From Aliarcobacter butzleri (GTDB taxonomy: Bacteria; Campylobacterota; Campylobacteria; Campylobacterales; Arcobacteraceae): a stretch of DNA of 64,000 bases. Positions 1 to 7,688 of this stretch are shown here, one piece after another. The stretch is from assembly GCF_900187115.1 (NCBI RefSeq), contig NZ_LT906455.1:1178001-1242000 (forward strand), in the 5' to 3' direction. The notes beneath the pieces were generated by a model. It was not told the DNA's origin, made no database searches, and saw nothing but the letters and a program-made list of their open reading frames with translations. Within the stretch, counting starts at the first letter, position 1. Each line of letters begins with the position of its first letter. The position numbers and the translations under genes were made by a program.

Positions 1-1047
1 TATGATAATAACTTGTTGCTATCTATTACTAAAATTTTTAAAGATGTTCCAAAAACACTTTTAAAAGAGCACTATAGATGTAATCCAAAAATTATAGGTT
101 TTTGTAATAAAAAATTTTATAATAACGAGCTAATAGTTTTAACAAAATTTAAAAATGAAAATGAATCACCTTTAGTTTTGTTTAATACGGCAGAAGGAAA
201 TCATGCAAGAGGAAAATACAATCAACGTCAAATTGACGTAATTACTAACGAGATATTACCTAATTTAAATGATAGTAGCATAGGAATAATCTCTCCTTTT
301 AGAAAACAAGTAAATAAAATAAATGAAGAGTATAAAAATAATAAAGAAATAGAAGTTGATACTGTACATAAATATCAAGGTCGTGAAAAAAATATAATCA
401 TTTTAAGTACAGTAGTAAATGATGAAGATGAATTCGCTGATGATAAGAACTTGTTAAATGTTGCTATTTCAAGAGCTGTAGATAAGCTTTATGTAGTAGT
501 TTCAGATAGAGAAAAGAATCAAAACATGAAAGATTTAGTAGGATATATTAAGTATTATAATTGTGATATTGTAGAAAGTAAAATTTACTCAATATTTGAT
601 TTACTTTATAAAAGCTATTCTTCTCATCTAAATAAGTATCAACAAAAATATAAAAATGTATCTGAACATAAATCTGAAAATTTGATGAGTCTTATAATTG
701 ATGAAGTACTGAAAGATGATAACTTTCTTCACTTAGATGTGGTATTACATAGACAATTACGTGTGATAATTAAAGATTTTACTTTACTAAATGAAGAAGA
801 AACTAAATTTGTAAATAATGAAAATACTCATATAGACTTTTTAATATATAGCAAAATTAATAAACAGATTGTATTGGCAATTGAAGTTGATGGTTATAAG
901 TATCATGAGAATAGTCAAATTCAACTAAAGCGTGATAAATTAAAAGATGAAATATTAGAGAAATATAATATTCCAATAATAAGATTTGCAACTAATGCCA
1001 GTCAAGAAAGTAAAAAATTAAAAGAATGTTTAAAAAAGCTTGTATAA
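1..1047 (+). CDS. Superfamily I DNA/RNA helicase with C-terminal DUF2726 nuclease-like domain (5' truncated)
   Basis: The frame is open from the first base, so the gene starts upstream and only about 348 C-terminal residues are present. The visible part begins in the second RecA-like domain of an AAA_12/UvrD-like superfamily I helicase: a YRCNPKIIGFCN segment, the motif VDTVHKYQGRE, and the final helicase motif NVAISRA. After a charged linker the last ~120 residues look like DUF2726, a PD-(D/E)XK nuclease-like fold, with HIDF then EVDGYKYH spaced as expected for its acidic core. Walker A and B motifs would lie outside the window. Helicase-DUF2726 fusions occur among DNA repair and phage-defence proteins; the actual role here is unknown. 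The gene ends with TAA and is separated by 90 bp from the next small gene. Confidence 0.75.
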   Translation, partial: YDNNLLLSITKIFKDVPKTLLKEHYRCNPKIIGFCNKKFYNNELIVLTKFKNENESPLVLFNTAEGNHARGKYNQRQIDVITNEILPNLNDSSIGIISPFRKQVNKINEEYKNNKEIEVDTVHKYQGREKNIIILSTVVNDEDEFADDKNLLNVAISRAVDKLYVVVSDREKNQNMKDLVGYIKYYNCDIVESKIYSIFDLLYKSYSSHLNKYQQKYKNVSEHKSENLMSLIIDEVLKDDNFLHLDVVLHRQLRVIIKDFTLLNEEETKFVNNENTHIDFLIYSKINKQIVLAIEVDGYKYHENSQIQLKRDKLKDEILEKYNIPIIRFATNASQESKKLKECLKKLV

Positions 1048-1137
1048 CTTATTTCTAGTTTTTAATAATACATCATTTTGATAAAAATTAGTAAAATAAA
1101 TGCTAATAAAAAATTATATATTAAAGTAGGATTTTAA

Positions 1138-1236
1138 ATGGAAGATTTTCAAAATGAAGTAATAGGTTTTATAGTTGTTGCTTTAGTTGTAATTATGTTG
1201 GCTTATTATGAATCAAAAATTAGAAAAAAAGATTAA
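1138..1236 (+). CDS. Small single-pass membrane protein, 32 aa
   Basis: A 32-codon reading frame starts at ATG 1138, seven bases after an AGTAGGA ribosome-binding site. The product has a short acidic N-terminus (MEDFQNE), one hydrophobic stretch of about 17 residues (VIGFIVVALVVIMLAYY) and a basic tail (ESKIRKKD). This is the charge pattern of a bitopic inner-membrane microprotein with the C-terminus in the cytoplasm. It sits between the helicase gene and hpf and is followed by a hairpin with a T run, so it may be its own transcript. I do not recognise the family. Evidence that it is translated is limited to the ribosome-binding site and the protein-like composition. Confidence 0.5.
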   Translation: MEDFQNEVIGFIVVALVVIMLAYYESKIRKKD

Positions 1237-1255
1237 ATTAATAAAAATTTAGAGC

Positions 1256-1279
1256 AAATTGATTTTTTGGTCAATTTTT
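1256..1279 (+). terminator. Possible intrinsic terminator after the 32-aa gene
   Basis: AAATTGA at 1256-1262 pairs with TCAATTT at 1271-1277 across an 8-base loop and is followed by more T. The stem is short and AT-rich, so termination strength is uncertain. Confidence 0.35.
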
Positions 1280-1393
1280 ACTATAAAAAAATGCTTTAAA
1301 AAGTTAAAAATATTTAAAAAAATATAAAGTTTTTTCTCTAATTCTTTGCTTCTTAATACCGATATTATGGGCTTATAGCTATTTTACCTTTTT

Positions 1394-1399
1394 TATGAT
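1394..1399 (+). promoter_or_regulatory. Candidate -10 box for hpf
   Basis: TATGAT lies 31 bp before the hpf start, within an AT-rich track and without a clear -35 element, as is usual for vegetative promoters in Campylobacterota. The predicted transcript would start near 1406. This rests on sequence only. Confidence 0.35.
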
Positions 1400-1430
1400 A
1401 GAATAAATAAATTATTTAAAGGAGTATGTT

Positions 1431-1973
1431 ATGAATACAAGCATTGTAGGAAGACACATAAATTTAACGGATGCGATAAAAGATTATGTTAATAGTTCAG
1501 TTGAAGTGTTTAAAAAATATAATTTAGATATTATTTCTGTTACTTCTACTATTTCTGCAGATGAAAAACAAGGTAAAAAAGCATTTTCATTCGAATTTAC
1601 TTTAAATATTGCAAATATTGATACTGTTGTTGTAAAACAAAAAGATAAAGATTTATATGCAGCAATCGATATTGCTGTTGATAGAGTATCAAAAGTTTTA
1701 AGAAGACATCATGATAAAATAGCTTCTCACAAAGCAACAAAACTTAGTGAAGTTGAAGTAAATGAGATTGAAGATAAAATTGCAAAAGAACTTGAAAAAT
1801 TTGAAGATGAAATAATGCCAGTTAGACTTACTTCATATAAACCAATAGATATTGAAGAGGCACTTGAAGAGTTAAAAAATTCAACTGCTGTATTCAAAGT
1901 TTTCTATGATAAAGATGATAATATGAGAGTTTTATATAAAAGTTCAATCCCAGGTAAATTTGGGTTGTATTAA
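1431..1973 (+). CDS. hpf: Ribosome hibernation promoting factor, long form
   Basis: HPF binds the decoding centre of idle 70S ribosomes and, in its long form, dimerises them into inactive 100S particles in stationary phase. The 180-residue length fits the long form. Residues ~1-100 form the S30AE/RaiA domain (opening TSIVGRHINLTDAIKDYV; later ADEKQGKKAFSFEF and a basic RRHHDK segment). Residues ~125-180 match the C-terminal dimerisation domain (VRLTSYKPIDIEEALEEL, ending in IPGKFGLY). An acidic linker joins the two. The ATG follows an AAAGGAG ribosome-binding site. The gene has its own candidate promoter and a good hairpin terminator, so it is probably monocistronic, which suits a stress-induced protein. 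Confidence 0.93.
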   Translation: MNTSIVGRHINLTDAIKDYVNSSVEVFKKYNLDIISVTSTISADEKQGKKAFSFEFTLNIANIDTVVVKQKDKDLYAAIDIAVDRVSKVLRRHHDKIASHKATKLSEVEVNEIEDKIAKELEKFEDEIMPVRLTSYKPIDIEEALEELKNSTAVFKVFYDKDDNMRVLYKSSIPGKFGLY

Positions 1974-1990
1974 AAAGAGCTCTTATCAAA

Positions 1991-2024
1991 AAAAGGTATT
2001 AGCAAACACGCTAATACCTTTTTT
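1991..2024 (+). terminator. Intrinsic terminator of hpf
   Basis: AAAAGGTATTAGC (1991-2003) pairs perfectly with GCTAATACCTTTT (2010-2022) around a 6-base loop and runs into T residues, 18 bp after the hpf stop. It separates hpf from der. Confidence 0.85.
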
Positions 2025-2057
2025 ATTTTATAATGAAAAAATAGGATTAAAAAATAG

Positions 2058-3515
2058 ATGGATAACACACTAAAAAAAATAGCATTGATTGGACAACCTA
2101 ATGTAGGAAAATCTTCACTATTTAATAGAATTGCAAATAAAAGAATTGCTATTGTTTCAGATATGGCAGGAACTACTAGAGATATCAGAAAACACGAAAT
2201 AGAGATTTTAGACAGAGTTGGACTTTTGGTTGATACAGGTGGTATTGACGATACAAATGATGCAATATTTTCAAATGTAAAAAGAAAAGCGATAGAAACT
2301 GCAAAAGAAGCAGATATTATACTTTTTATGGTTGATGGAAAAAATATACCTGATGATAAAGATAAAGAGCTATTTTATGAACTTCAAAGATTAGGAAAAG
2401 AGTTAGCTTTAGTTGTAAATAAAATAGATAATGATAAAGAGTTAGAAAGACTTTGGGAATTTTTTGAATTTGGAATAGGAGATGAAAATCTTTTTGGAAT
2501 TTCAGTTTCTCACAATCGTGGAACAAAACTATTATTTGAATGGATTTACAAACATCTTCCAGTAAACCTTGAAACAGTAGCAAGGGAAGAAGCAGAAGCA
2601 TTAAAAAAACAAAGAGAAGAAAATTTTGAATTTGATGATGAAGAAGATTTTTCAAGTGAAGGTATAGAATCACTTGAAGAAGAAACTGTTGAAATAGATG
2701 ATAGCAAAATAAATGTTGCAATTATTGGAAGAGTAAATGTAGGAAAATCTTCAGTTTTAAATGCTATTGTAGGAGCTGAACGTTCAGTTGTTTCTCCAAT
2801 TGCAGGAACTACAATTGATCCTGTTGATGAATCTTTTGAATATAAAGAAAAACAAATTACTTTTGTTGATACAGCAGGTTTAAGAAGAAGAGGAAGCATA
2901 GAAGGAATAGAAAAATATGCTCTAATGAGAACTAAAGAGATGCTTGAAAAAGCAAATATGGCATTAGTTGTACTTGATGCTTCAAGAGAATTAACTGATT
3001 TAGATGAAAAAATTGCTGGATTAGTTGATGAATATGGATTAGGAACAATTATTGTTTTAAATAAATGGGATGAAAATATGGACACATTCCAAAAAATAGA
3101 AGAAGAGATAAGAAGAAGATTTAGATTTTTATCTTATGCTCCTATTATTGCAGTTTCAGCAAAAACAGGAAGAAGTATAGAAAGATTAAAAGACAAAATC
3201 ATAGAAATCTTTGATAACTATACACAAAGAATACCAACTTCACAATTAAATAAAGTTATTGAAGAAGCTGTTATTAGACACTCTCTTCCTAGTCCAAATG
3301 GTGCATATTTAAGGATATATTATACAACTCAATTTTCAACAAGACCTCCAAAAATTGCTCTTGTTATGAATAAACCAAACCTTTTACACTATTCATATAA
3401 ACGATATTTAGTGAATTTTTTAAGAGAAAGATTCAATTTTGAAGGAACTCCGATTCATGTTATAGCACGTGGAAAGAATGACAAAATGGGTGATGAAGAG
3501 TATTTAGAGAGATAA
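2058..3515 (+). CDS. der: Ribosome-assembly GTPase Der (EngA)
   Basis: Der is a tandem GTPase needed for maturation of the 50S ribosomal subunit. The first G domain has the P-loop GQPNVGKSS at residues 12-20, DTGG (G3) and NKID (G4). An acidic linker of ~45 residues follows, then the second G domain with GRVNVGKSS near residue 226, DTAG, NKWD and SAK. The last ~100 residues form the KH-like domain (opening around residue 390). At 485 residues it is normal for the family, with the linker slightly long and very Glu/Asp-rich. The ATG follows an ATAGGAT ribosome-binding site. A SulP transporter gene starts 26 bp downstream. Confidence 0.95.
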   Translation: MDNTLKKIALIGQPNVGKSSLFNRIANKRIAIVSDMAGTTRDIRKHEIEILDRVGLLVDTGGIDDTNDAIFSNVKRKAIETAKEADIILFMVDGKNIPDDKDKELFYELQRLGKELALVVNKIDNDKELERLWEFFEFGIGDENLFGISVSHNRGTKLLFEWIYKHLPVNLETVAREEAEALKKQREENFEFDDEEDFSSEGIESLEEETVEIDDSKINVAIIGRVNVGKSSVLNAIVGAERSVVSPIAGTTIDPVDESFEYKEKQITFVDTAGLRRRGSIEGIEKYALMRTKEMLEKANMALVVLDASRELTDLDEKIAGLVDEYGLGTIIVLNKWDENMDTFQKIEEEIRRRFRFLSYAPIIAVSAKTGRSIERLKDKIIEIFDNYTQRIPTSQLNKVIEEAVIRHSLPSPNGAYLRIYYTTQFSTRPPKIALVMNKPNLLHYSYKRYLVNFLRERFNFEGTPIHVIARGKNDKMGDEEYLER

Positions 3516-3541
3516 TTAAAAAAAGTTCTGGAGAAGAGTTC

Positions 3542-5116
3542 TTGGGTAAATTAAATATAATAAAAAATGATATTTTATCAGGGATCACTGTTGCTGTTGT
3601 AGCACTTCCTTTAGCTTTAGCATTTGGTGTTGTAAGTGGAGCAGGAGCAACAGCAGGACTTTATGGCGCAATAATATTAGGATTTTTTGCGGCACTCTTT
3701 GGAGGAGTTCCTGTTCAAGTATCAGGACCAACTGGACCTATGACAGTTGTTTTTGCAGCAACTTTAGCAGCTTTTCCAAATGATTTTTCATCTGCAATGA
3801 TGGTTGTCTTTTTAGCTGGACTTTTACAAATTTTATTTGGAATAGTTGATTTAGGTAAGTGGGTAAAATATATTCCATATCCAATTATTTCTGGGTTTAT
3901 GTGTGGAATAGGTGTAATTATTATGATTTTACAAATAAATCCATTTTTAGGAGTAGAATCAAATAGTTCAATAGTATACGTTCTTACTCATATTACTGAA
4001 ACATTAAAAAATATAAATTATGATGCTTTACTAATTGGTAGTATTACTTTAATAATTATGTTTTTAACTCCAAAAAGAGTATCAAAAATCGTCCCTTCTG
4101 CTTTAATTGCTTTATTTGTTGTAACTATAATCTCTATTTATATGAATTTTAATGTTATGACGATTGGAGAAATTCCAAAAAGTTTGCCTGAATTTAATTT
4201 TCCATTTTCATTTGATATTTTACATTTAAATATAATATTAACATATGCAATCACTTTGGCTCTTTTAGGTTCTATTGATACTCAACTAACATCTGTGTTA
4301 GTTGATTCAAGGATGAAAACAAAACATAATTCAAAAAAAGAGTTAATAGGTCAAGGTATAGGAAATACTATATGTTCATTTTTTGGAGCAGTTCCTGGTG
4401 CTGGTGCTACTATGAGAACTATTGTTAATATAAATAATGGTGGAACAACAAAATTATCAGGAATAATTCATTCTATTACATTATTGCTAATCATACTTTT
4501 TTTTGCACCACTTGCTTCAAAAATTCCACTAGCTTTACTTGCTGGAATTTTAATAAAAGTTGGTATTGATATATTAGATTATAGATTTTTAAAAATTATT
4601 ACAAAAGTTTCAAAAGAAGATTTAATCATTATGTTAGCTGTATTTTTCTTAACAGTATTTGTTGATTTAATAATGGCTGTTGGAGTAGGTATTACAATAG
4701 CATCAATACTTGCACTTTATCAAATTTCTATGAAAACTCAAATGAAAATCATACCATCAAAAATATCATTCAATGAACATAATAAAATTTTCGATATAGA
4801 AATTATCAGAGTTAAAGGTTCTTTATTTTTTGGAACAGCAACAGCTTTAGATAATACTTTAGAAAAAATAAAAAATGATAAAAGTATTATTATTGATTGT
4901 AAAAATATTCATTTATTAGACATTTCTGCTATTTTTAAACTTGAAGATATTATTGAAAAATTTAAAGAAAAAGAGTTAGAAATAGTTTTAGTTATGAGAC
5001 ATAGACATAAAAAAAGAATTTTATCGATTGATGATTCTGGTATTTTTAAAAATATTAAGATATATAAAAATATTGATGATGCTATAAATTATTTAAAAGA
5101 GATAAATTCTAAATGA
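3542..5116 (+). CDS. SulP-family anion transporter with STAS domain
   Basis: SulP (SLC26-like) proteins move sulfate, bicarbonate or other anions across the inner membrane. This 524-residue protein has about ten or more hydrophobic segments in its first ~400 residues, with the family signatures VSGPTGPMTVV near residue 60 and GAVPGAGATMRTIVNINNGG near residue 280. Residues ~410-520 form a cytoplasmic STAS domain (LFFGTATALDN, IIIDCKNIHLLDISAI). The best start is TTG at 3542, seven bases after GGAGAAG. The stop overlaps the hemD start by 4 bp (ATGA), so the two are translationally coupled. The substrate cannot be decided from sequence; bicarbonate or sulfate are the usual options. Confidence 0.85.
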   Translation: MGKLNIIKNDILSGITVAVVALPLALAFGVVSGAGATAGLYGAIILGFFAALFGGVPVQVSGPTGPMTVVFAATLAAFPNDFSSAMMVVFLAGLLQILFGIVDLGKWVKYIPYPIISGFMCGIGVIIMILQINPFLGVESNSSIVYVLTHITETLKNINYDALLIGSITLIIMFLTPKRVSKIVPSALIALFVVTIISIYMNFNVMTIGEIPKSLPEFNFPFSFDILHLNIILTYAITLALLGSIDTQLTSVLVDSRMKTKHNSKKELIGQGIGNTICSFFGAVPGAGATMRTIVNINNGGTTKLSGIIHSITLLLIILFFAPLASKIPLALLAGILIKVGIDILDYRFLKIITKVSKEDLIIMLAVFFLTVFVDLIMAVGVGITIASILALYQISMKTQMKIIPSKISFNEHNKIFDIEIIRVKGSLFFGTATALDNTLEKIKNDKSIIIDCKNIHLLDISAIFKLEDIIEKFKEKELEIVLVMRHRHKKRILSIDDSGIFKNIKIYKNIDDAINYLKEINSK

Positions 5117-5742
5117 AAAAAATATATTTATTAAATGAACAAAAACATGAAGATGTTGAAAATTTAGAAGTTTTTCAAATAGAGTATATAAAATCATATG
5201 TTGATTTAAAAAAATATGATGCTTTAGTTTTTACATCAAAAAATGGTGTAAAGGCTATAAACTCTTTTAATCAAGATTGGAAAAGTATTCCTTCTTATGC
5301 GATAGCTCAAAAAACAGCAAATACTATAATAAAATTGGGTGGAGTTGTCGAATTCATAGGAAACTCTGGGCATGGAAATGATTTTGCTTATGAATTAAAA
5401 AATGTTTTAAAAGATAAAAAAGTTTTATATGTTAAGGCTTTAAAAACGGTTTCAAATTTGCCAAATATTTTAAAAGAAAATGGTATTTCTTTAGATGAAA
5501 TAATCGCTTATAAAACTTCTTGTAAAAAATTAAATATTATTTTAGAAGAAAATTCTATATTTATATTTACTTCTCCTTCAAGTGTTGAATGTTTTTTTAA
5601 ACAATATTCGTGGAAAAACTCATATAAAGCTATCGTTATTGGAAAAACTACAGCTGAGTTTTTACCTTCAAATATAAATTATGAAATTAGTTCTCAAACT
5701 TCAGTTGAAGAGTGTATAAAGTTAGCTAAACAACTCTCTTAA
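5113..5742 (+). CDS. hemD: Uroporphyrinogen-III synthase
   Basis: HemD cyclises hydroxymethylbilane to uroporphyrinogen III with inversion of ring D, a branch point for heme, siroheme and cobalamin. The family is weakly conserved. Here the two-domain layout can be seen from ALVFTSKNGVKAINSF near residue 35-50, and the second-domain repeat FIFTSPSSVECFFKQY with VIGKTTAEFL further on. At 209 residues it is slightly short but within the range for Campylobacterota. It starts inside the stop of the SulP gene. Other heme genes in the window (hemB at 60.7 kb, hemW at 24.9 kb) are unlinked. Confidence 0.82.
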   Translation: MKKIYLLNEQKHEDVENLEVFQIEYIKSYVDLKKYDALVFTSKNGVKAINSFNQDWKSIPSYAIAQKTANTIIKLGGVVEFIGNSGHGNDFAYELKNVLKDKKVLYVKALKTVSNLPNILKENGISLDEIIAYKTSCKKLNIILEENSIFIFTSPSSVECFFKQYSWKNSYKAIVIGKTTAEFLPSNINYEISSQTSVEECIKLAKQLS

Positions 5743-5765
5743 CTCTAATTTAATCATTTTTTTAA

Positions 5766-5771
5766 TAAAAT
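5766..5771 (+). promoter_or_regulatory. -10 box for 6S RNA/purD
   Basis: TAAAAT ends 8 bp before the first base of the 6S closing stem (5779), which is where a -10 hexamer should lie. No -35 box is evident; the upstream track is T-rich. Confidence 0.55.
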
Positions 5772-5778
5772 ATACGCG

Positions 5779-5946
5779 TCTAAGTAGTTCGAGATTTCCA
5801 TTGTTGTGGGTCCGAATAATTAATTTTCGTAGACAATATGTAGTCAGATGGTGTGCAGCGATTCATTGCGTTCTCGCTCCTAAAATTTGCACTTGTCTGC
5901 AATTTGTGGCTTATGTGGGCCATTTAGTGGTTAACGGCTACTTGGA
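5779..5946 (+). ncRNA. ssrS: 6S RNA (RNA polymerase-binding regulatory RNA)
   Basis: This ~168-base region has no credible reading frame and is less AT-rich than its surroundings. Its ends pair: TCTAAGTAG at 5779-5787 with CTACTTGGA at 5938-5946, with one G-U pair. Inside, CCATT pairs with AGTGG to extend the long arm, AGCGA pairs with TCGCT around the apical loop, and TTGCA pairs with TGCAA as a small hairpin in the 3' half of the central bubble. That layout is typical of 6S RNA, which mimics an open promoter and holds sigma70-RNA polymerase. A location directly upstream of purD is the known arrangement in Helicobacter and Campylobacter. The T-rich stretch after 5946 may end or process the RNA before purD. 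Confidence 0.85.
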
Positions 5947-5981
5947 TAAATATTTTTTAATCTGTTTTACAAGGAATTATC

Positions 5982-7244
5982 GTGAATATATTAATACTAG
6001 GAAGTGGTGGTAGAGAGTTCTCTATTGGATTATCTATATTCAAAGAAAATGCTCATAATCTATTTTTTATGCCAGGAAATGGTGCTACTGATAAATTAGG
6101 GAAAAATATAAATATAAAAGATTATAATGATTTAGCAATTTGGGCAAAAGATAATTCTATTGATTTAACTATTGTAGGACCAGAAGCTCCTTTAGTAGAT
6201 GGTGTTGTTGATATATTTAAAAAACATAACTTAACAATTTTTGGACCAAGTGCAGCGGCAGCTAGACTTGAAGGTTCTAAAGTTTATATGAAAAATATAT
6301 TAAAAAAATATAACATACCAACAGCAGCATTTATTGAGACTTCAAATGAGAAAGAAGCTCATGATTTTATCGAGACTATGAATTTACCAATAGTTGTAAA
6401 AGCAGATGGTTTATGTGCAGGAAAAGGTGTAATTATTGCTCAATCAAAAGATGAAGCAAAAATAGCAGTTTCAGATATGCTTTCTGGTGCTTCATTTGGA
6501 GATGCTGGAACGAGTGTCGTTGTTGAAGAATACTTAGATGGATATGAATTATCAGTTTTTGCAATTTGTGATGGAGAAAATTATAAAGTTTTACCAGCAG
6601 CTCAAGATCATAAAAGAGTAGGGGATGGTGACACTGGACCAAATACTGGAGGAATGGGTGCTTATGCTCCAACTCCACTTGTAAATGACGATATTTACAA
6701 AAAAATTGAAGAAAGAGTGATAAAACCAACTTTAAAAGGAATGCAAAATGAAGGTGCACCTTTTGAAGGTGTTTTATTTATTGGTGTTATGGTTGTAAAA
6801 GGTGAACCAATTATTTTAGAATATAATGTTAGATTTGGTGATCCTGAGTGTGAGATTTTAATGCCACTTTTAGCTACTCCTGTTTCAGAACTATTTTATA
6901 AAGGTGCTACAAAACAACTTGATAAATTAGATATTAAAATCAAAGATGAATTTGGTGTGGGTGTAGTAATTGCAAGTGAAAACTATCCTTATAGTTCTAG
7001 TAAACCTGCAGAAATAACTGTTGATGAAATTGAAAATGAACTTTCGAACAGTTCTCATATTTCTTATGCAGGTGTTGAAAAAATAGATGGAAAACTGATG
7101 GCAACAGGTGGAAGAGTTCTTGTTTGTATAGGATTTGGTAAAACTATAAAAGAAGCAAGAGACAATGCTTATAAATTAACTACTAAAGTTCATTTTTCTG
7201 GTAAAAAATGTCGTTCAGATATAGCTTATCAAGCTTTAAAGTAA
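5982..7244 (+). CDS. purD: Phosphoribosylamine-glycine ligase
   Basis: PurD joins glycine to 5-phosphoribosylamine using ATP, the second step of purine synthesis. The N-terminus has the Rossmann-like ILGSGGRE motif; the ATP-grasp core includes VVKADGLCAGKGV near residue 140, PNTGGMGAYAPTPL near 220 and the metal-binding EYNVRFGDPECE near 285. The 420-residue length is standard. Translation starts at GTG 5982, six bases after AAGGA. The usual GGREHA motif reads GGREFS here, a mild variation. It lies 35 bp after the 6S RNA and probably shares its transcript; downstream genes up to pnp are closely packed. Confidence 0.95.
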   Translation: MNILILGSGGREFSIGLSIFKENAHNLFFMPGNGATDKLGKNINIKDYNDLAIWAKDNSIDLTIVGPEAPLVDGVVDIFKKHNLTIFGPSAAAARLEGSKVYMKNILKKYNIPTAAFIETSNEKEAHDFIETMNLPIVVKADGLCAGKGVIIAQSKDEAKIAVSDMLSGASFGDAGTSVVVEEYLDGYELSVFAICDGENYKVLPAAQDHKRVGDGDTGPNTGGMGAYAPTPLVNDDIYKKIEERVIKPTLKGMQNEGAPFEGVLFIGVMVVKGEPIILEYNVRFGDPECEILMPLLATPVSELFYKGATKQLDKLDIKIKDEFGVGVVIASENYPYSSSKPAEITVDEIENELSNSSHISYAGVEKIDGKLMATGGRVLVCIGFGKTIKEARDNAYKLTTKVHFSGKKCRSDIAYQALK

Positions 7245-7250
7245 TTATTT

Positions 7251-7688
7251 ATGCAACAAAATAGTTCTAACCTTCAACTAGCTTCGATGCGTTCACGTGC
7301 ATTTGCATATATTATTGATGATTTAATTATCACAATAATTGTAATGGCAATTTTTTGGGATAGAATTATGTCAGTTAGTCATGATTCAGAAGCAATGATA
7401 TACTTAATGCAAACAGAGTTAGTAACACCTTTATTTATTTTAAAAATTGTTTATCAAACTTTTTTTGTTTGGTATTATGGTGCGACTATAGGTAAAATTA
7501 TTGTAAAAATTAGAGTAATTGATGCAAACCATTGGGGTAGAGTATCAATGTTTGCAGCTTTGTTGAGAGCAGTTGGAAGAGTTTTTTCAGAAATGTTCTT
7601 TTATATAGGTTTTTTAATAGGCTTTTTTAACGATGGGAGAAAAACATTCCATGATTTTACAGGAAAAACGTTGGTAGTAAATGCGTAA
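7251..7688 (+). CDS. RDD-family inner-membrane protein
   Basis: This 145-residue protein carries the RDD family hallmarks: an Arg followed by a hydrophobic helix with paired Asp (RAFAYIIDDLIITIIV, residues ~16-31), a central helix, and the GATIGKIIVKIRVID segment near residue 80-95, with three or four membrane spans. RDD proteins are poorly characterised; some are linked to ion transport or envelope maintenance. It begins 6 bp after purD and overlaps the lptD start by 8 bp, so it is translated with lptD. That arrangement suggests, but does not prove, an envelope role. Confidence 0.8.
   Translation: MQQNSSNLQLASMRSRAFAYIIDDLIITIIVMAIFWDRIMSVSHDSEAMIYLMQTELVTPLFILKIVYQTFFVWYYGATIGKIIVKIRVIDANHWGRVSMFAALLRAVGRVFSEMFFYIGFLIGFFNDGRKTFHDFTGKTLVVNA

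Noticed and set aside
2326-2721. 131-codon - strand frame inside der
   Set aside because: Low-complexity Leu/Phe/His-rich translation typical of antisense to AT-rich coding sequence.
2546-3085. 179-codon - strand frame inside der
   Set aside because: It is the antisense shadow of a well-supported GTPase gene, Ser-rich and without a ribosome-binding site; such frames are common in AT-rich genomes.
5801-6013. 70-codon + strand frame upstream of purD
   Set aside because: It lies across the 6S RNA gene and the purD start, has an unusual Cys/Trp/Arg-rich composition and no ribosome-binding site; the RNA structure explains the region better.
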